Position numbers and translations under genes: made by a program. The notes beneath the pieces were generated by a model that did no database searches, was not told where the DNA came from, and saw only the letters and a program-made list of their open reading frames with translations. Below are positions 17,150 through 25,331 of a stretch of DNA of 64,000 bases, in pieces. Positions within the stretch are counted from its first letter, which is position 1; every line of letters starts with the position of its first letter. Origin of the DNA: Pontixanthobacter luteolus (lineage in GTDB: Bacteria; Pseudomonadota; Alphaproteobacteria; Sphingomonadales; Sphingomonadaceae); NCBI RefSeq assembly GCF_009828095.1, contig NZ_WTYP01000001.1, forward strand, positions 1,178,001-1,242,000. The letters are read 5' to 3'.

Positions 17150-18448
17150 ATGAAAATACATGATTTGATTACCACGACCGAAGCACTCGACGATTTGGTC
17201 TCTCGCCTCGAAAAATCCGACTTCGTCACCGTCGATACGGAATTCATGCGCGAGAACACGTATTGGCCTGAACTCTGCCTGGTCCAGATCGCCAATGATG
17301 AAGAAGCGGCCGCAATCGATCCGCTTGCAGACGGCATCGACCTGACGAGCCTGCTCGACCTGATGTGCGACAATGAAGACGTGCTGAAGATATTTCACGC
17401 CGGCGGTCAGGACGTCGAAATTATCTACAACCTGACCGGCAAGACGCCCCACCCCATTTTCGATACCCAGATCGCCATGATGGCAATCAGCCAGAGTGAA
17501 CAGATCGGCTATGCCAACCTGGTCGAGAGCTGGCTGGGCATCACAGTCGACAAGGGCGCGCGCTTTACCGACTGGAGCCGCCGCCCGCTGACCGATCGGC
17601 AGATCGAGTATGCAATCGGCGATGTGACACACCTGTCCGAAATCTTCCCGAAAATGCTGCAGAAGCTGATCAAGACAGGCCGCGGCAAATGGCTGAACGC
17701 CGAAATGGAAAAACTCGCCGATCCGGAGAATTATCGCAACGATCCAACCAAGGCATGGCACCGGATTCGCGCCGCCGGGCGTAACCCGCAGGTTCTGGGA
17801 CGGCTGAAGGCATTGGCAGCCTGGCGTGAAGAAGAAGCCCAGCACAAGGATATCCCGCGCGGCCGTATCATGCGTGATGAAACGCTGGCCGACATTGCCA
17901 GCCACCCGCCGAAGAAGCAGGTAGACCTTGCGAAGGTTCGCGGCCTGTCCAACGCCTGGCGCGAAAATGACATCGGCAAACGGATGATGAGAGTCCTGTC
18001 CGGTGCCGAACCGCTGCCGAAAAGCGAAATGCCGACCAAGACCAAGCGCGGCGCGCCACTGGGCAAGGAAGGGGCGCTGGTTGCCGACCTGCTCAAACTG
18101 TTGCTCAAGATCCGTTCACGCGAGATCGATATTGCCAGCCGCCTGCTGACGAAATCGGATGAGCTGGAAGCATTGGCCGCTGGCCTTCGAGATCTGCCGA
18201 TCCTGAAAGGTTGGCGTTACGATGTGTTCGGTCAGGACGCGCTGGAACTGGTCGAAGGCAAAACCGGTTTCGCGGTAAAGGACGGCCGGCTCATCATGAC
18301 GCATATCGATGTTGCCGAAGGCGATGCCGCGCCTGCCGATGATGCGGACGACGCTGACGATGCACAGGCGAAACCTGACGAGATGCCTTCCGAAGGTGAG
18401 CGAAGCCGCGAGAGTGACAGCGATAGCAACGGTGAAGAACGCGAGTGA
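17150..18448 (+). CDS. rnd: Ribonuclease D
   Basis: A 432-residue 3'-5' exoribonuclease of the DEDDy family that trims tRNA precursors. D29-T-E31 (VDTEFMRE), D88 (HAGGQDVEII) and Y154/D158 (YAIGDVTHL) are the DEDDy metal ligands, and an HRDC domain follows at about residues 210-290. The last 45 residues are an acidic, Asp/Glu/Ser-rich tail that is longer than in most RNase D proteins, presumably disordered. The stop overlaps the GTG of oxyR by four bases. The gene is divergent from aspS. Confidence 0.95.
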   Translation: MKIHDLITTTEALDDLVSRLEKSDFVTVDTEFMRENTYWPELCLVQIANDEEAAAIDPLADGIDLTSLLDLMCDNEDVLKIFHAGGQDVEIIYNLTGKTPHPIFDTQIAMMAISQSEQIGYANLVESWLGITVDKGARFTDWSRRPLTDRQIEYAIGDVTHLSEIFPKMLQKLIKTGRGKWLNAEMEKLADPENYRNDPTKAWHRIRAAGRNPQVLGRLKALAAWREEEAQHKDIPRGRIMRDETLADIASHPPKKQVDLAKVRGLSNAWRENDIGKRMMRVLSGAEPLPKSEMPTKTKRGAPLGKEGALVADLLKLLLKIRSREIDIASRLLTKSDELEALAAGLRDLPILKGWRYDVFGQDALELVEGKTGFAVKDGRLIMTHIDVAEGDAAPADDADDADDAQAKPDEMPSEGERSRESDSDSNGEERE

Positions 18449-19341
18449 GCACCTACCTCCCCACCATCAAGCAATTGCAATATCTGGTCGCGCTGCATGA
18501 AACCGGCCACTTCGGCCGTGCGGCAGAGGCGAGCTTCGTTTCCCAATCCACCTTGTCGGCGGGCATCCGCGAGCTCGAGACACTGCTGGGCGTAACGCTA
18601 GTCGAGCGTAGCCGCCGTGTGGTCCGCTTCACCCCGCTTGGTGACAAGGTTGTTGCCAAGGCGCACCGTCTGCTGCGCGAAGCCGAAGAGTTGAGCGAAC
18701 TGGTGCAGGCATCAGGGACGCCGCTGTCGGGCGAATTGCGGATGAGCGTCATTCCCACAATCGCCCCCTTCATGCTGCCGCACATATTGCCCCGGCTTCG
18801 CAAGGAGCGCCCTGCACTGAAACTGTTCCTGCGCGAAGAAACCAGCGCAGATGCGATCGAATCGCTTCAGCACGGGCGGGTCGACTGCGTGTTGCTCGCC
18901 CTGCCCTTCGCGACGGGCGACATCGAATATGAACATATCTGCGACGACAAGCTGTTCGTCGCTTTTCCAAAGGATGACCCGCGGGATCCGCCGGCTTCCA
19001 TTCCCCCATCCATGATTGATGAGGGACATCTGCTGCTATTGGAAGACGGGCACTGCCTTAAGGAACACGCGCTGGCCGCCTGCAACCGGCCCGAACTCAA
19101 TGCCAGCGCCACGATGATCGGTACCAGCCTGCATACGCTGGTCCAGATGGTGGATAACGGACTCGGCATTACCATGCTGCCCGAAATGGCGATCAAGGCC
19201 GGTATTCTTAAAGGTACAGAGATTATCGCCCGCCCCCTGCAGACTGATAACCCCAGCCGCGAAATTGCGCTGATTTGGCGTAAGAATTCGCCTCGCGGCG
19301 AGGAATTCCGCCTCCTCGCGGAGGAATTGCGAGCTGGCTGA
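18445..19341 (+). CDS. oxyR: OxyR-type LysR peroxide sensor
   Basis: A 298-residue LysR regulator with an N-terminal winged helix-turn-helix (FGRAAEASFVSQSTLSAGIRELE) and a C-terminal substrate-type domain. Two cysteines, C204 and C213, in DGHCLKEHALAAC keep the same 9-residue spacing as the peroxide-sensing pair C199/C208 of Escherichia coli OxyR, and SLHTLVQMV with MLPEMA are also OxyR blocks. It should activate catalase and alkyl hydroperoxide reductase genes, none of which are adjacent. The GTG start overlaps rnd in a GTGA junction, so it is co-translated with RNase D. An AT-rich inverted repeat follows at 19387-19408. Confidence 0.93.
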   Translation: MSTYLPTIKQLQYLVALHETGHFGRAAEASFVSQSTLSAGIRELETLLGVTLVERSRRVVRFTPLGDKVVAKAHRLLREAEELSELVQASGTPLSGELRMSVIPTIAPFMLPHILPRLRKERPALKLFLREETSADAIESLQHGRVDCVLLALPFATGDIEYEHICDDKLFVAFPKDDPRDPPASIPPSMIDEGHLLLLEDGHCLKEHALAACNRPELNASATMIGTSLHTLVQMVDNGLGITMLPEMAIKAGILKGTEIIARPLQTDNPSREIALIWRKNSPRGEEFRLLAEELRAG

Positions 19342-19386
19342 CTGGTCGGCGCCATCTGTCGAGGGTTCCAGAGCCATCCGATGGTT

Positions 19387-19408
19387 AAATATTCCCTACC
19401 GAATATTT
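19387..19408. promoter_or_regulatory. AT-rich inverted repeat upstream of the PilZ gene
   Basis: AAATATTC (19387-19394) and GAATATTT (19401-19408) form a perfect 8-bp inverted repeat with a 6-nt spacer, and a third TAAATATTT follows within four bases. The stretch is strikingly AT-rich for this genome and lies about 70 nt before the PilZ gene. It has the geometry of an operator for a dimeric regulator rather than of a terminator. Confidence 0.4.
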
Positions 19409-19476
19409 ACTAAATATTTGCGATTGAACGGATAGTAATAGTCGCAGACGCCACGGGTAGCAGCAGGAAACGGCAG

Positions 19477-19836
19477 ATGCGTTCTTATAATCGCTTTAAA
19501 ACAGACCACAAAGTGGAATGCAGGATCGGCCGCAAGAAGGGCGCCGTGTCCCTTTACAACCTGTCCAGTGGCGGCTGCATGATCGAAACCGGCAGCAAAC
19601 TGGCCGAGCAAGGCGCTCAGGTCGAAATAAAGCTGAGTGATAAAGTCGCGATGCCGGGCAAAATTGTCTGGCGTGTCGACCGGAATGTCGGGATTAAATT
19701 CGATCTGCCTCTGCACCAAAAGGTTGTCGAGGCATTCGGTTACTCGTCTGAAGAAGAATTTGACCGGGATGATCCGCGTGATCGCTTTGGTATTCCGCTT
19801 GTCGAATGCTCGGTGGCTGCGGGTCTGATCGAATAA
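19477..19836 (+). CDS. PilZ domain protein (c-di-GMP receptor candidate)
   Basis: A 119-residue stand-alone PilZ domain. R2-S-Y-N-R6 matches the RxxxR arginine pair at the N-terminus, and N28-L-S30-S-G-G33 matches the [D/N]-x-S-x-x-G motif, so it should bind cyclic di-GMP. The short C-terminal extension (about residues 88-119) is acidic then hydrophobic, with no known motif. No motility or cellulose genes are adjacent; the nearest c-di-GMP-related gene is the GGDEF-EAL protein 3 kb away. An inverted repeat lies upstream. It converges on pgsA with a 4-nt gap. Confidence 0.85.
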   Translation: MRSYNRFKTDHKVECRIGRKKGAVSLYNLSSGGCMIETGSKLAEQGAQVEIKLSDKVAMPGKIVWRVDRNVGIKFDLPLHQKVVEAFGYSSEEEFDRDDPRDRFGIPLVECSVAAGLIE

Positions 19837-19840
19837 AGCA

Positions 19841-20452
19841 TCAGTCCATGTGCTTCAGGCCGACCCTGAGGTAATCCCAACCCGTTATCACTGTCAGCGC
19901 CGCAGCGCCCCACAGGCATGCCAGGCCCGTCAGGTGAATCCATTGATCAGCCAGCGGCCTCGCCGCTTCGGCCATCAGCGTCGGCGGCGGTCCATGAACC
20001 GCCCCGCCCCCGATCAACGCGCCCAGCGAAACGAGCTGGAGAGTCGTTTTCCATTTCGCCAGTCGCGTCACCGGTACGGATACCTGCAACCCAGCCAGAA
20101 ATTCACGCAGTCCTGATACGGCGATCTCGCGCATCAGGATGATCAGGCCCGCAATCACGTGCAAGTCACCGACATAAGGCCCCCGCAGATAGCCTTGCGC
20201 CGTAAGCACCAGAATTACCGCGGCAACCATGATCTTGTCGGCGATCGGATCCAGAAAAATGCCTAGCTTCGACACGGCTCCGCTGGACCGCGCCAGATAA
20301 CCATCGAAATAATCGGTGATGCCCATGAGGCAGTACAGCGCGAACGCGAACCAATAGCCCAACTTCCATTCGGGCCACCAAAGCAGCGCAGCCAGCAAGG
20401 GGACGGCCACGATCCGCGACAGGGTCAACATGTTAGGCAAAGTCAGCATCAC
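19841..20452 (-). CDS. pgsA: CDP-diacylglycerol-glycerol-3-phosphate 3-phosphatidyltransferase
   Basis: A 203-residue integral membrane enzyme of the CDP-alcohol phosphatidyltransferase family. The motif D47-x2-D50-G-x2-A-R-x8-G-x3-D68-x3-D72 is complete (DYFDGYLAR ... GIFLDPIAD). It makes phosphatidylglycerol phosphate, the first committed step to phosphatidylglycerol and cardiolipin, from the CDP-diacylglycerol supplied by CdsA (also in this window). N-terminal TLPNMLTLSRI is typical of PgsA. It is divergent from the LplT-like transporter. Confidence 0.95.
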   Translation of the reverse strand: MMLTLPNMLTLSRIVAVPLLAALLWWPEWKLGYWFAFALYCLMGITDYFDGYLARSSGAVSKLGIFLDPIADKIMVAAVILVLTAQGYLRGPYVGDLHVIAGLIILMREIAVSGLREFLAGLQVSVPVTRLAKWKTTLQLVSLGALIGGGAVHGPPPTLMAEAARPLADQWIHLTGLACLWGAAALTVITGWDYLRVGLKHMD

Positions 20453-20575
20453 ACCCCCTCTACCCGCTTAGTCGGCGGGGCAAAAGCACCTGTTTGCGCT
20501 TGTCCCCCCGCTTTATCCCTGTTCAAAGGGCCGCAGATGCCGAGAAGGCTCAAAGTTTGGGGTAACGCAGCCAGT

Positions 20576-21901
20576 ATGACAACATCGACGCACCTTTTGC
20601 GGCGCAGGCGTTTCCTGCCTCTCTTCGTCACCCAGTTATTCAATGCTTTCAACGATAATCTGTACAAGAACGCCATGGTGCTGTTCGTGGTGTACCAGGT
20701 CTATAACTCGCCCAATACCGAGGGTCTTTTCAGTGCCGTAGCATCGGGCCTCTTTATCCTCCCCTTCTTCCTTCTTTCCGCGCTCGCGGGGCAACTCGCC
20801 GATATGAGGGACAAGGCAGCGATTATCCGAACGGTCAAAGCATGCGAGATCATTTTGATGATCATCGGGGCGACCGGACTATATCTGGCGTGGAAGGGAA
20901 TTGCAGTGGAAACGGTTGCGATACCGTTATTGCTGCTGGCTCTGCTGCTGACAGGCGTTCAGTCGACATTTCTTGGCCCGATCAAATATGCGATCCTGCC
21001 GCAGCACCTGAAGAAGGACGAGGTCCTGGCCGGGACCGGTCTGGTCGAGGCAGGCACTTATATCGCAATCCTCGCGGGCACCATCCTCGCCGGATGGATC
21101 GATGTCGAATACGCCGCCGTAGGCATCATCATAACCTCCATCATCGGTTATTTCGTCAGCCGTCAGGTCCCCGATGCCCCGCCGCAGGGACTGGTGAAGG
21201 AAAAGCTCGACTGGAACCTGTTCCGCGCGTCGAAGAACCTCATTCGCGAGACCATGCACAATCAGGAAGTGTTCTACGCGATCCTCGCCATCAGCTTCTT
21301 CTGGACCATTGGCGCCGTGCTGTTCATCCAGTTCGTGCCACTGGCGAAGAACGTCATCATGGCCGAGCCAGAGGTCGCGAGCCTGTTCCTGGTCATCTTC
21401 TCTGTCGGTGTCGCAATCGGTTCGGTGTCGATTAATTACCTGCTGAAGGGCACAGTCTCCGCCCGCTATTCACCGATTTCCGTCATTGCGATGGGCGGGT
21501 TCGTGGTGGCATTCTATTTTGTGTCGCGACTGTGGGCTGCAGGCCAGCCGACCGAAATGCTCGGGGTGACTGAATTCCTGGCGTGGCCGATGGCAAGTTT
21601 CCTGCTTCTGTCACTGCTTGGTATCGCAATTGCCGGCGGCATGTTCGTGGTGCCGCTCTATGCGTTTCTCACCACCCGCGTTCCGCCAGAACAGGCAGCG
21701 CGTACGATCGCAGCCAACAATATCGTCAATTCAGGGGCAATGGTGATCGGATCACTGGCCGCGATGGCGCTCAATATGATCGGCATTTCGATAGCCGAAC
21801 AGCTGCTGATGAGCGCCGGCATGTGCCTGGTATCGGCATGGCTCGGCAAACGGCTCTACAACGCCGAGCTAACCGCCGCGGCGAACAGCCCCGCTAGTTG
21901 A
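20576..21901 (+). CDS. MFS transporter, LplT-like
   Basis: A 441-residue major-facilitator protein with about 12 membrane helices. QLFNAFNDNLYKNAM near the N-terminus and FLGPIKYAILPQ after helix 5 match the lysophospholipid transporter LplT group (the membrane half of Aas-type acyltransferase-transporter fusions). It may flip lysophospholipids for re-acylation at the inner membrane, but some relatives in alphaproteobacteria have no known substrate. ATG at 20576 begins a basic segment followed at once by helix 1; an upstream ATG at 20537 adds an unrelated stretch. The gene lies opposite pgsA, a phospholipid enzyme, which is at least consistent. Confidence 0.8.
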   Translation: MTTSTHLLRRRRFLPLFVTQLFNAFNDNLYKNAMVLFVVYQVYNSPNTEGLFSAVASGLFILPFFLLSALAGQLADMRDKAAIIRTVKACEIILMIIGATGLYLAWKGIAVETVAIPLLLLALLLTGVQSTFLGPIKYAILPQHLKKDEVLAGTGLVEAGTYIAILAGTILAGWIDVEYAAVGIIITSIIGYFVSRQVPDAPPQGLVKEKLDWNLFRASKNLIRETMHNQEVFYAILAISFFWTIGAVLFIQFVPLAKNVIMAEPEVASLFLVIFSVGVAIGSVSINYLLKGTVSARYSPISVIAMGGFVVAFYFVSRLWAAGQPTEMLGVTEFLAWPMASFLLLSLLGIAIAGGMFVVPLYAFLTTRVPPEQAARTIAANNIVNSGAMVIGSLAAMALNMIGISIAEQLLMSAGMCLVSAWLGKRLYNAELTAAANSPAS

Positions 21902-21907
21902 GATAGG

Positions 21908-22099
21908 CTAGCTGAAGAAAATCAGCGCAGCCACGAAACACCCGACATAGGCGGTCAGGAATCCGCGAATATCTTCACGGGTGATCGACAGTGCCGGACG
22001 TGCAGGAACCGGAACGCTGCCCGCCCTCACATGCGGGGGGAGCGATGCCAGAAATGGGTGACCGGCGGTTTCGTCTGAAAGAACAAGTGATCTACGCAT
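21908..22099 (-). CDS. Small single-pass membrane protein of unknown function
   Basis: A 63-residue protein. The first two thirds are hydrophilic and Pro/Arg-rich; the last 18 residues (FLTAYVGCFVAALIFFS) form one transmembrane helix that ends the protein, as in tail-anchored proteins. I recognise no family. The frame is supported by its position, filling the gap between the transporter and the EVE gene, and by a sensible tail-anchor layout rather than by homology. A CtrA-like TTAA-N7-CTAA sequence lies at 22110-22124, directly upstream of the ATG at 22099. Confidence 0.55.
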   Translation of the reverse strand: MRRSLVLSDETAGHPFLASLPPHVRAGSVPVPARPALSITREDIRGFLTAYVGCFVAALIFFS

Positions 22100-22109
22100 G
22101 GGTGCCGTG

Positions 22110-22125
22110 TTAACGGAATACTAAC
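22110..22125. promoter_or_regulatory. CtrA-like box (one mismatch) upstream of the small membrane protein gene
   Basis: TTAA at 22110-22113 is separated by seven bases from CTAAC at 22121-22125. CtrA boxes in alphaproteobacteria are TTAA-N7-TTAA(C), so this is one base away from consensus. A further ATTAACC half-site lies near 22167. The distance to the ATG at 22099 would place it over the promoter. Confidence 0.3.
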
Positions 22126-22195
22126 CATTATGCGCGGGGCAGCTATCCACTGGCCTAGATCGGGACATTAACCAAGCTTGGTCAGCCTATTCCGG

Positions 22196-22606
22196 TCATT
22201 CTTCCGTCATTTGGAGGATCTTTTCCCATTCTGCGGGGCGTACCTCGCTGACGGAAAGGCGCATCAGCTTCACTAGCTCCATTTCGGCCAGTGCCGGCTC
22301 GGCCTTCACCTGTTTCAAAGTGACCGGACGCTTCAATTTACGGACCGGTTTCACTTTTACTGCGGCCCATTTGCCGGTCGGATCGGTCGGGTCGGCAATC
22401 CCGGCCACGGTTACTTCCGCGATGCCCACGATCTCCAGCCCGACATTGGAATGATAGAAGAACACCTGGTCGCCCTCCTCCATGGCGGCGAGATTGTTTT
22501 TTGCGCGGTGGTTGCGAACACCATCCCACGTGCCTTCACCCTGCTTGACGAGATCGTCCCAGCTGTAGGCATCCGGTTCCGATTTCATCAGCCAGAAACG
22601 CGCCAT
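22196..22606 (-). CDS. EVE domain protein
   Basis: A 136-residue protein that is essentially one EVE domain (PUA-like superfamily; THYN1/thymocyte nuclear protein 1 relatives). FWLMKSEPDAYSWDDL at the N-terminus, WDGVRNHRAKNNLAAM and VFFYHSN are the conserved blocks that form the pocket for a modified base. EVE domains bind 5-methylcytosine-type or other modified bases in DNA or RNA. ATG at 22606 has GGGAG 9 nt upstream; GTG at 22612 is too close to it. No restriction genes are nearby, so a housekeeping RNA or DNA role is more likely here than defence. Confidence 0.9.
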   Translation of the reverse strand: MARFWLMKSEPDAYSWDDLVKQGEGTWDGVRNHRAKNNLAAMEEGDQVFFYHSNVGLEIVGIAEVTVAGIADPTDPTGKWAAVKVKPVRKLKRPVTLKQVKAEPALAEMELVKLMRLSVSEVRPAEWEKILQMTEE

Positions 22607-22775
22607 TTTCACATTCTCCCATCAAAGCCGGTCATCGATGCTTCCGGACTAGCGGCGCGGATAGAATGTTTCCACCCGGCTACGGGGCGAATTAACCAGT
22701 TCTTCAATCCAAATTCTTATCGTCCGAACCTTCAAATGCTTCAGGGGAGGCGCGGCTGCTCATGCCGCATCAATA

Positions 22776-24437
22776 ATGTCTGCAAAACAAGAACCCACGA
22801 ATGACAGCAAGAAGCGCGTCGAACGGGATATGGTCGCACTGGGCATTGCGATTGCTGCCATACTCATGTTCGTCGGCACCGGCAGCTCGGTCCTGCCATC
22901 GATTGCCCGCAGCTGGATCCAGGGCGTTGAGGGCCCGGACAATCTGTTGGTCAATGCTCTCCTACTCAATATCGCACTCATTGTCTTCGGTATGCGCCGC
23001 TACCGCGAGCTCATCTCCGAGATCGAGGAACGCCGCAAGGCCGAGGAAAAGGCCAAGCTCCTCGCTGAGACAGACCCACTGACAGGCTGCCTAAACCGCC
23101 GGAGCGTAGCGCCGGTCGTCGATGATCTCATTGCGAAGATCGACCAGAGCGATGCGGCAGTCGCGTTCCTCATGGTGGATCTGGATAACTTCAAACAGAT
23201 CAACGATTTGAACGGCCACAAGGTCGGAGACCGGGTGCTGCAAACAACCGCCGACCGGATTCGCGCAGTCCTGCCTTCGGGTGCAACCCTGGCGCGCCTC
23301 GGCGGAGATGAATTCGCCTGCATTGTACCTTTCGATTGTCGCAAGCCCGATGCCGTCGATCAGTTGGCTGCAACACTCATAGAGCGCACATCGCGCCCTG
23401 AAATAATCAACAAGTCGATGATCGAGATCACGCTCTCCGTGGGCATTGCGACGAGTGCGCAGGAAACCCGCGACAAAGCTCCGGCGTGCGGTGAAGATTT
23501 GATGCACCGCGCCGATATCGCGATGTACCATGCGAAAAAGCAGGGCAAGAACCGTTATTTCTGGTTTGAACCGTCAATGGAGAAAGAACTCCGTTTTCGC
23601 AGCGATCTGGAAACCGGCATCAGGAACGGCATCAAGAATGGGGAATTTGTGCCCTATTACGAACAGCAGATTGATCTGCAGTCCGGTGAACTGATGGGTT
23701 TCGAAATGCTGGCACGCTGGCATTCGCCAGACCTAGGCCTCGTCAGTCCTGAAGTTTTCATTCCAGTTGCCGAGGAAATCGGCGTGATCGCCGCCCTGTC
23801 GGAGAATCTGATCGAGCAGGCGTTTGAAGACGCTAAGGGTTGGCACTCGCGGTTGACACTCTCGGTCAACATTTCGCCGGTGCAGCTACGCGATCCGTGG
23901 TTCTCCCAGAAACTTCTTAAGCTGCTGGTGAAGCACAATTTCCCGCCTGAACGGCTCGATATCGAAATCACGGAAAGCTGCCTGCATGAAAATGTCGGCG
24001 TGGTGAAATCGATGATCACCAGCCTCAAAAATCAGGGCGTTCAGATCAGCCTGGATGATTTCGGCACCGGTTATTCCAGTCTTACCCAACTCCGCACCCT
24101 GCCCTTTGATCGCCTCAAGATCGATCGCAGCTTCGTTGGCGAACTGAACGATGAAGATGCCAGCGACAAGATCGTCAACGCGATCATCTCTCTGTCCGAC
24201 GGCCTGGACCTTCCGGTCACTGCCGAAGGTATCGAGGACGCGCAAATTCTGAAAGCGCTCAAGGGCAAAGGCAAGATGAAGGGTCAGGGGTATCACTACG
24301 GCAAGCCCGAACATGCCGCCGCGGTAAGAGGCCGTTTGGCCGCAATGGATTTGCTCGCAGATCATCATCCGGAAGCCGAAGACAGCATGTTGCCGCCTGA
24401 GGATGAGACCGTCAATGCGAAGCGCGAAGCCATCTGA
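22776..24437 (+). CDS. Membrane GGDEF-EAL protein (c-di-GMP turnover)
   Basis: A 553-residue protein with two predicted membrane helices (about 20-41 and 57-73), a short coiled linker, a GGDEF domain with intact GGDEF at 176-180, and an EAL domain from about residue 270. The EAL motif reads EML (GFEMLARW), but the other phosphodiesterase blocks are present: VNISPVQL, ITESCLHE, LDDFGTGYSSL, LKIDRSFV and AEGIED. Both synthesis and hydrolysis of cyclic di-GMP are therefore possible. No periplasmic or PAS sensor domain is seen, so the input is unclear. It is monocistronic, upstream of dapF. Confidence 0.92.
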   Translation: MSAKQEPTNDSKKRVERDMVALGIAIAAILMFVGTGSSVLPSIARSWIQGVEGPDNLLVNALLLNIALIVFGMRRYRELISEIEERRKAEEKAKLLAETDPLTGCLNRRSVAPVVDDLIAKIDQSDAAVAFLMVDLDNFKQINDLNGHKVGDRVLQTTADRIRAVLPSGATLARLGGDEFACIVPFDCRKPDAVDQLAATLIERTSRPEIINKSMIEITLSVGIATSAQETRDKAPACGEDLMHRADIAMYHAKKQGKNRYFWFEPSMEKELRFRSDLETGIRNGIKNGEFVPYYEQQIDLQSGELMGFEMLARWHSPDLGLVSPEVFIPVAEEIGVIAALSENLIEQAFEDAKGWHSRLTLSVNISPVQLRDPWFSQKLLKLLVKHNFPPERLDIEITESCLHENVGVVKSMITSLKNQGVQISLDDFGTGYSSLTQLRTLPFDRLKIDRSFVGELNDEDASDKIVNAIISLSDGLDLPVTAEGIEDAQILKALKGKGKMKGQGYHYGKPEHAAAVRGRLAAMDLLADHHPEAEDSMLPPEDETVNAKREAI

Positions 24438-24524
24438 CCTGTACACTCTCAGCACGCGCATGAATACTGCCTGAAACCCCGCCCACTGGACGCGCGGCCC
24501 CTTCATGCATAGATGCACGCTGCT

Positions 24525-25331
24525 ATGCGCATCCCCTTCACCAAGATGCACGGCCTCGGCAATGATTTCATCATGCTCGACGCGCGTGAACAGGATCTGC
24601 CTGATCTGACCGCGGCCACTGTAGCTGCGCTTGCCGACCGGCATACCGGTATTGGTTGCGATCAGCTGATTGTGCTGGAGCCTTCGAACCGCGCTGATTT
24701 CCGGATGCGAATATACAACTCCGATGGCGGCGAAGTGGAAGCATGCGGCAATGCCTCTCGCGCGGCCGCATTGCTGCACGGACGGGCGGCGGCAGTCGAA
24801 ACCGGCGGCGGCATCATCAATATTTCCCGGTCAGAAAGCGGAGCCCGTGTCGACATGGGGCAGCCGCGCTTCGAATGGGACGCTATCCCGATCGATTATG
24901 CGATGGATACCCTGCACCTCCCCGTTTCTTGGGAGGGGCTCACAGATCCTTCCGCGGTCAATGTCGGTAACCCGCACGTGATCTTCTTTGTTGACGATCT
25001 GGCCGCAATCGATCTTGCCCGGCTGGGGCCTGTGATCGAAACCGATCCGCTGTTCCCGCAGCGCGTTAACGTGAATGTCGCGCAGGTTTCAGGCGGTGCG
25101 ATCAATCTGCGCGTGTGGGAACGCGGTGCCGGGTTGACGCGCGCCTGCGGAACCGGTGCATGCGCAACCGCCGTAGCCGCGCTGCGCCGGGGTTTGGTTC
25201 AATCGCCGGTCAAGGTGACGCTGCCCGGCGGAACACTGACAATCGAATGGTCGGAAGGCCAATCGATCATCATGGAAGGCCCGGCCACAGAATCGTATCG
25301 CGGTACATTCGAATGGTCCGATTACGCATGA
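24525..25331 (+). CDS. dapF: Diaminopimelate epimerase
   Basis: A 268-residue PLP-independent epimerase that converts LL- to meso-diaminopimelate for lysine and peptidoglycan. The two catalytic cysteines are C74 (YNSDGGEVEACGNASR) and C208 (GAGLTRACGTGACAT). ATG at 24525 starts the conserved MRIPFTKMHGLGNDF; an ATG at 24513 adds four residues. The stop overlaps the ATG of mtaB (ATGA), opening a tight plus-strand run dapF-mtaB-ftsY-yciB. Confidence 0.97.
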   Translation: MRIPFTKMHGLGNDFIMLDAREQDLPDLTAATVAALADRHTGIGCDQLIVLEPSNRADFRMRIYNSDGGEVEACGNASRAAALLHGRAAAVETGGGIINISRSESGARVDMGQPRFEWDAIPIDYAMDTLHLPVSWEGLTDPSAVNVGNPHVIFFVDDLAAIDLARLGPVIETDPLFPQRVNVNVAQVSGGAINLRVWERGAGLTRACGTGACATAVAALRRGLVQSPVKVTLPGGTLTIEWSEGQSIIMEGPATESYRGTFEWSDYA

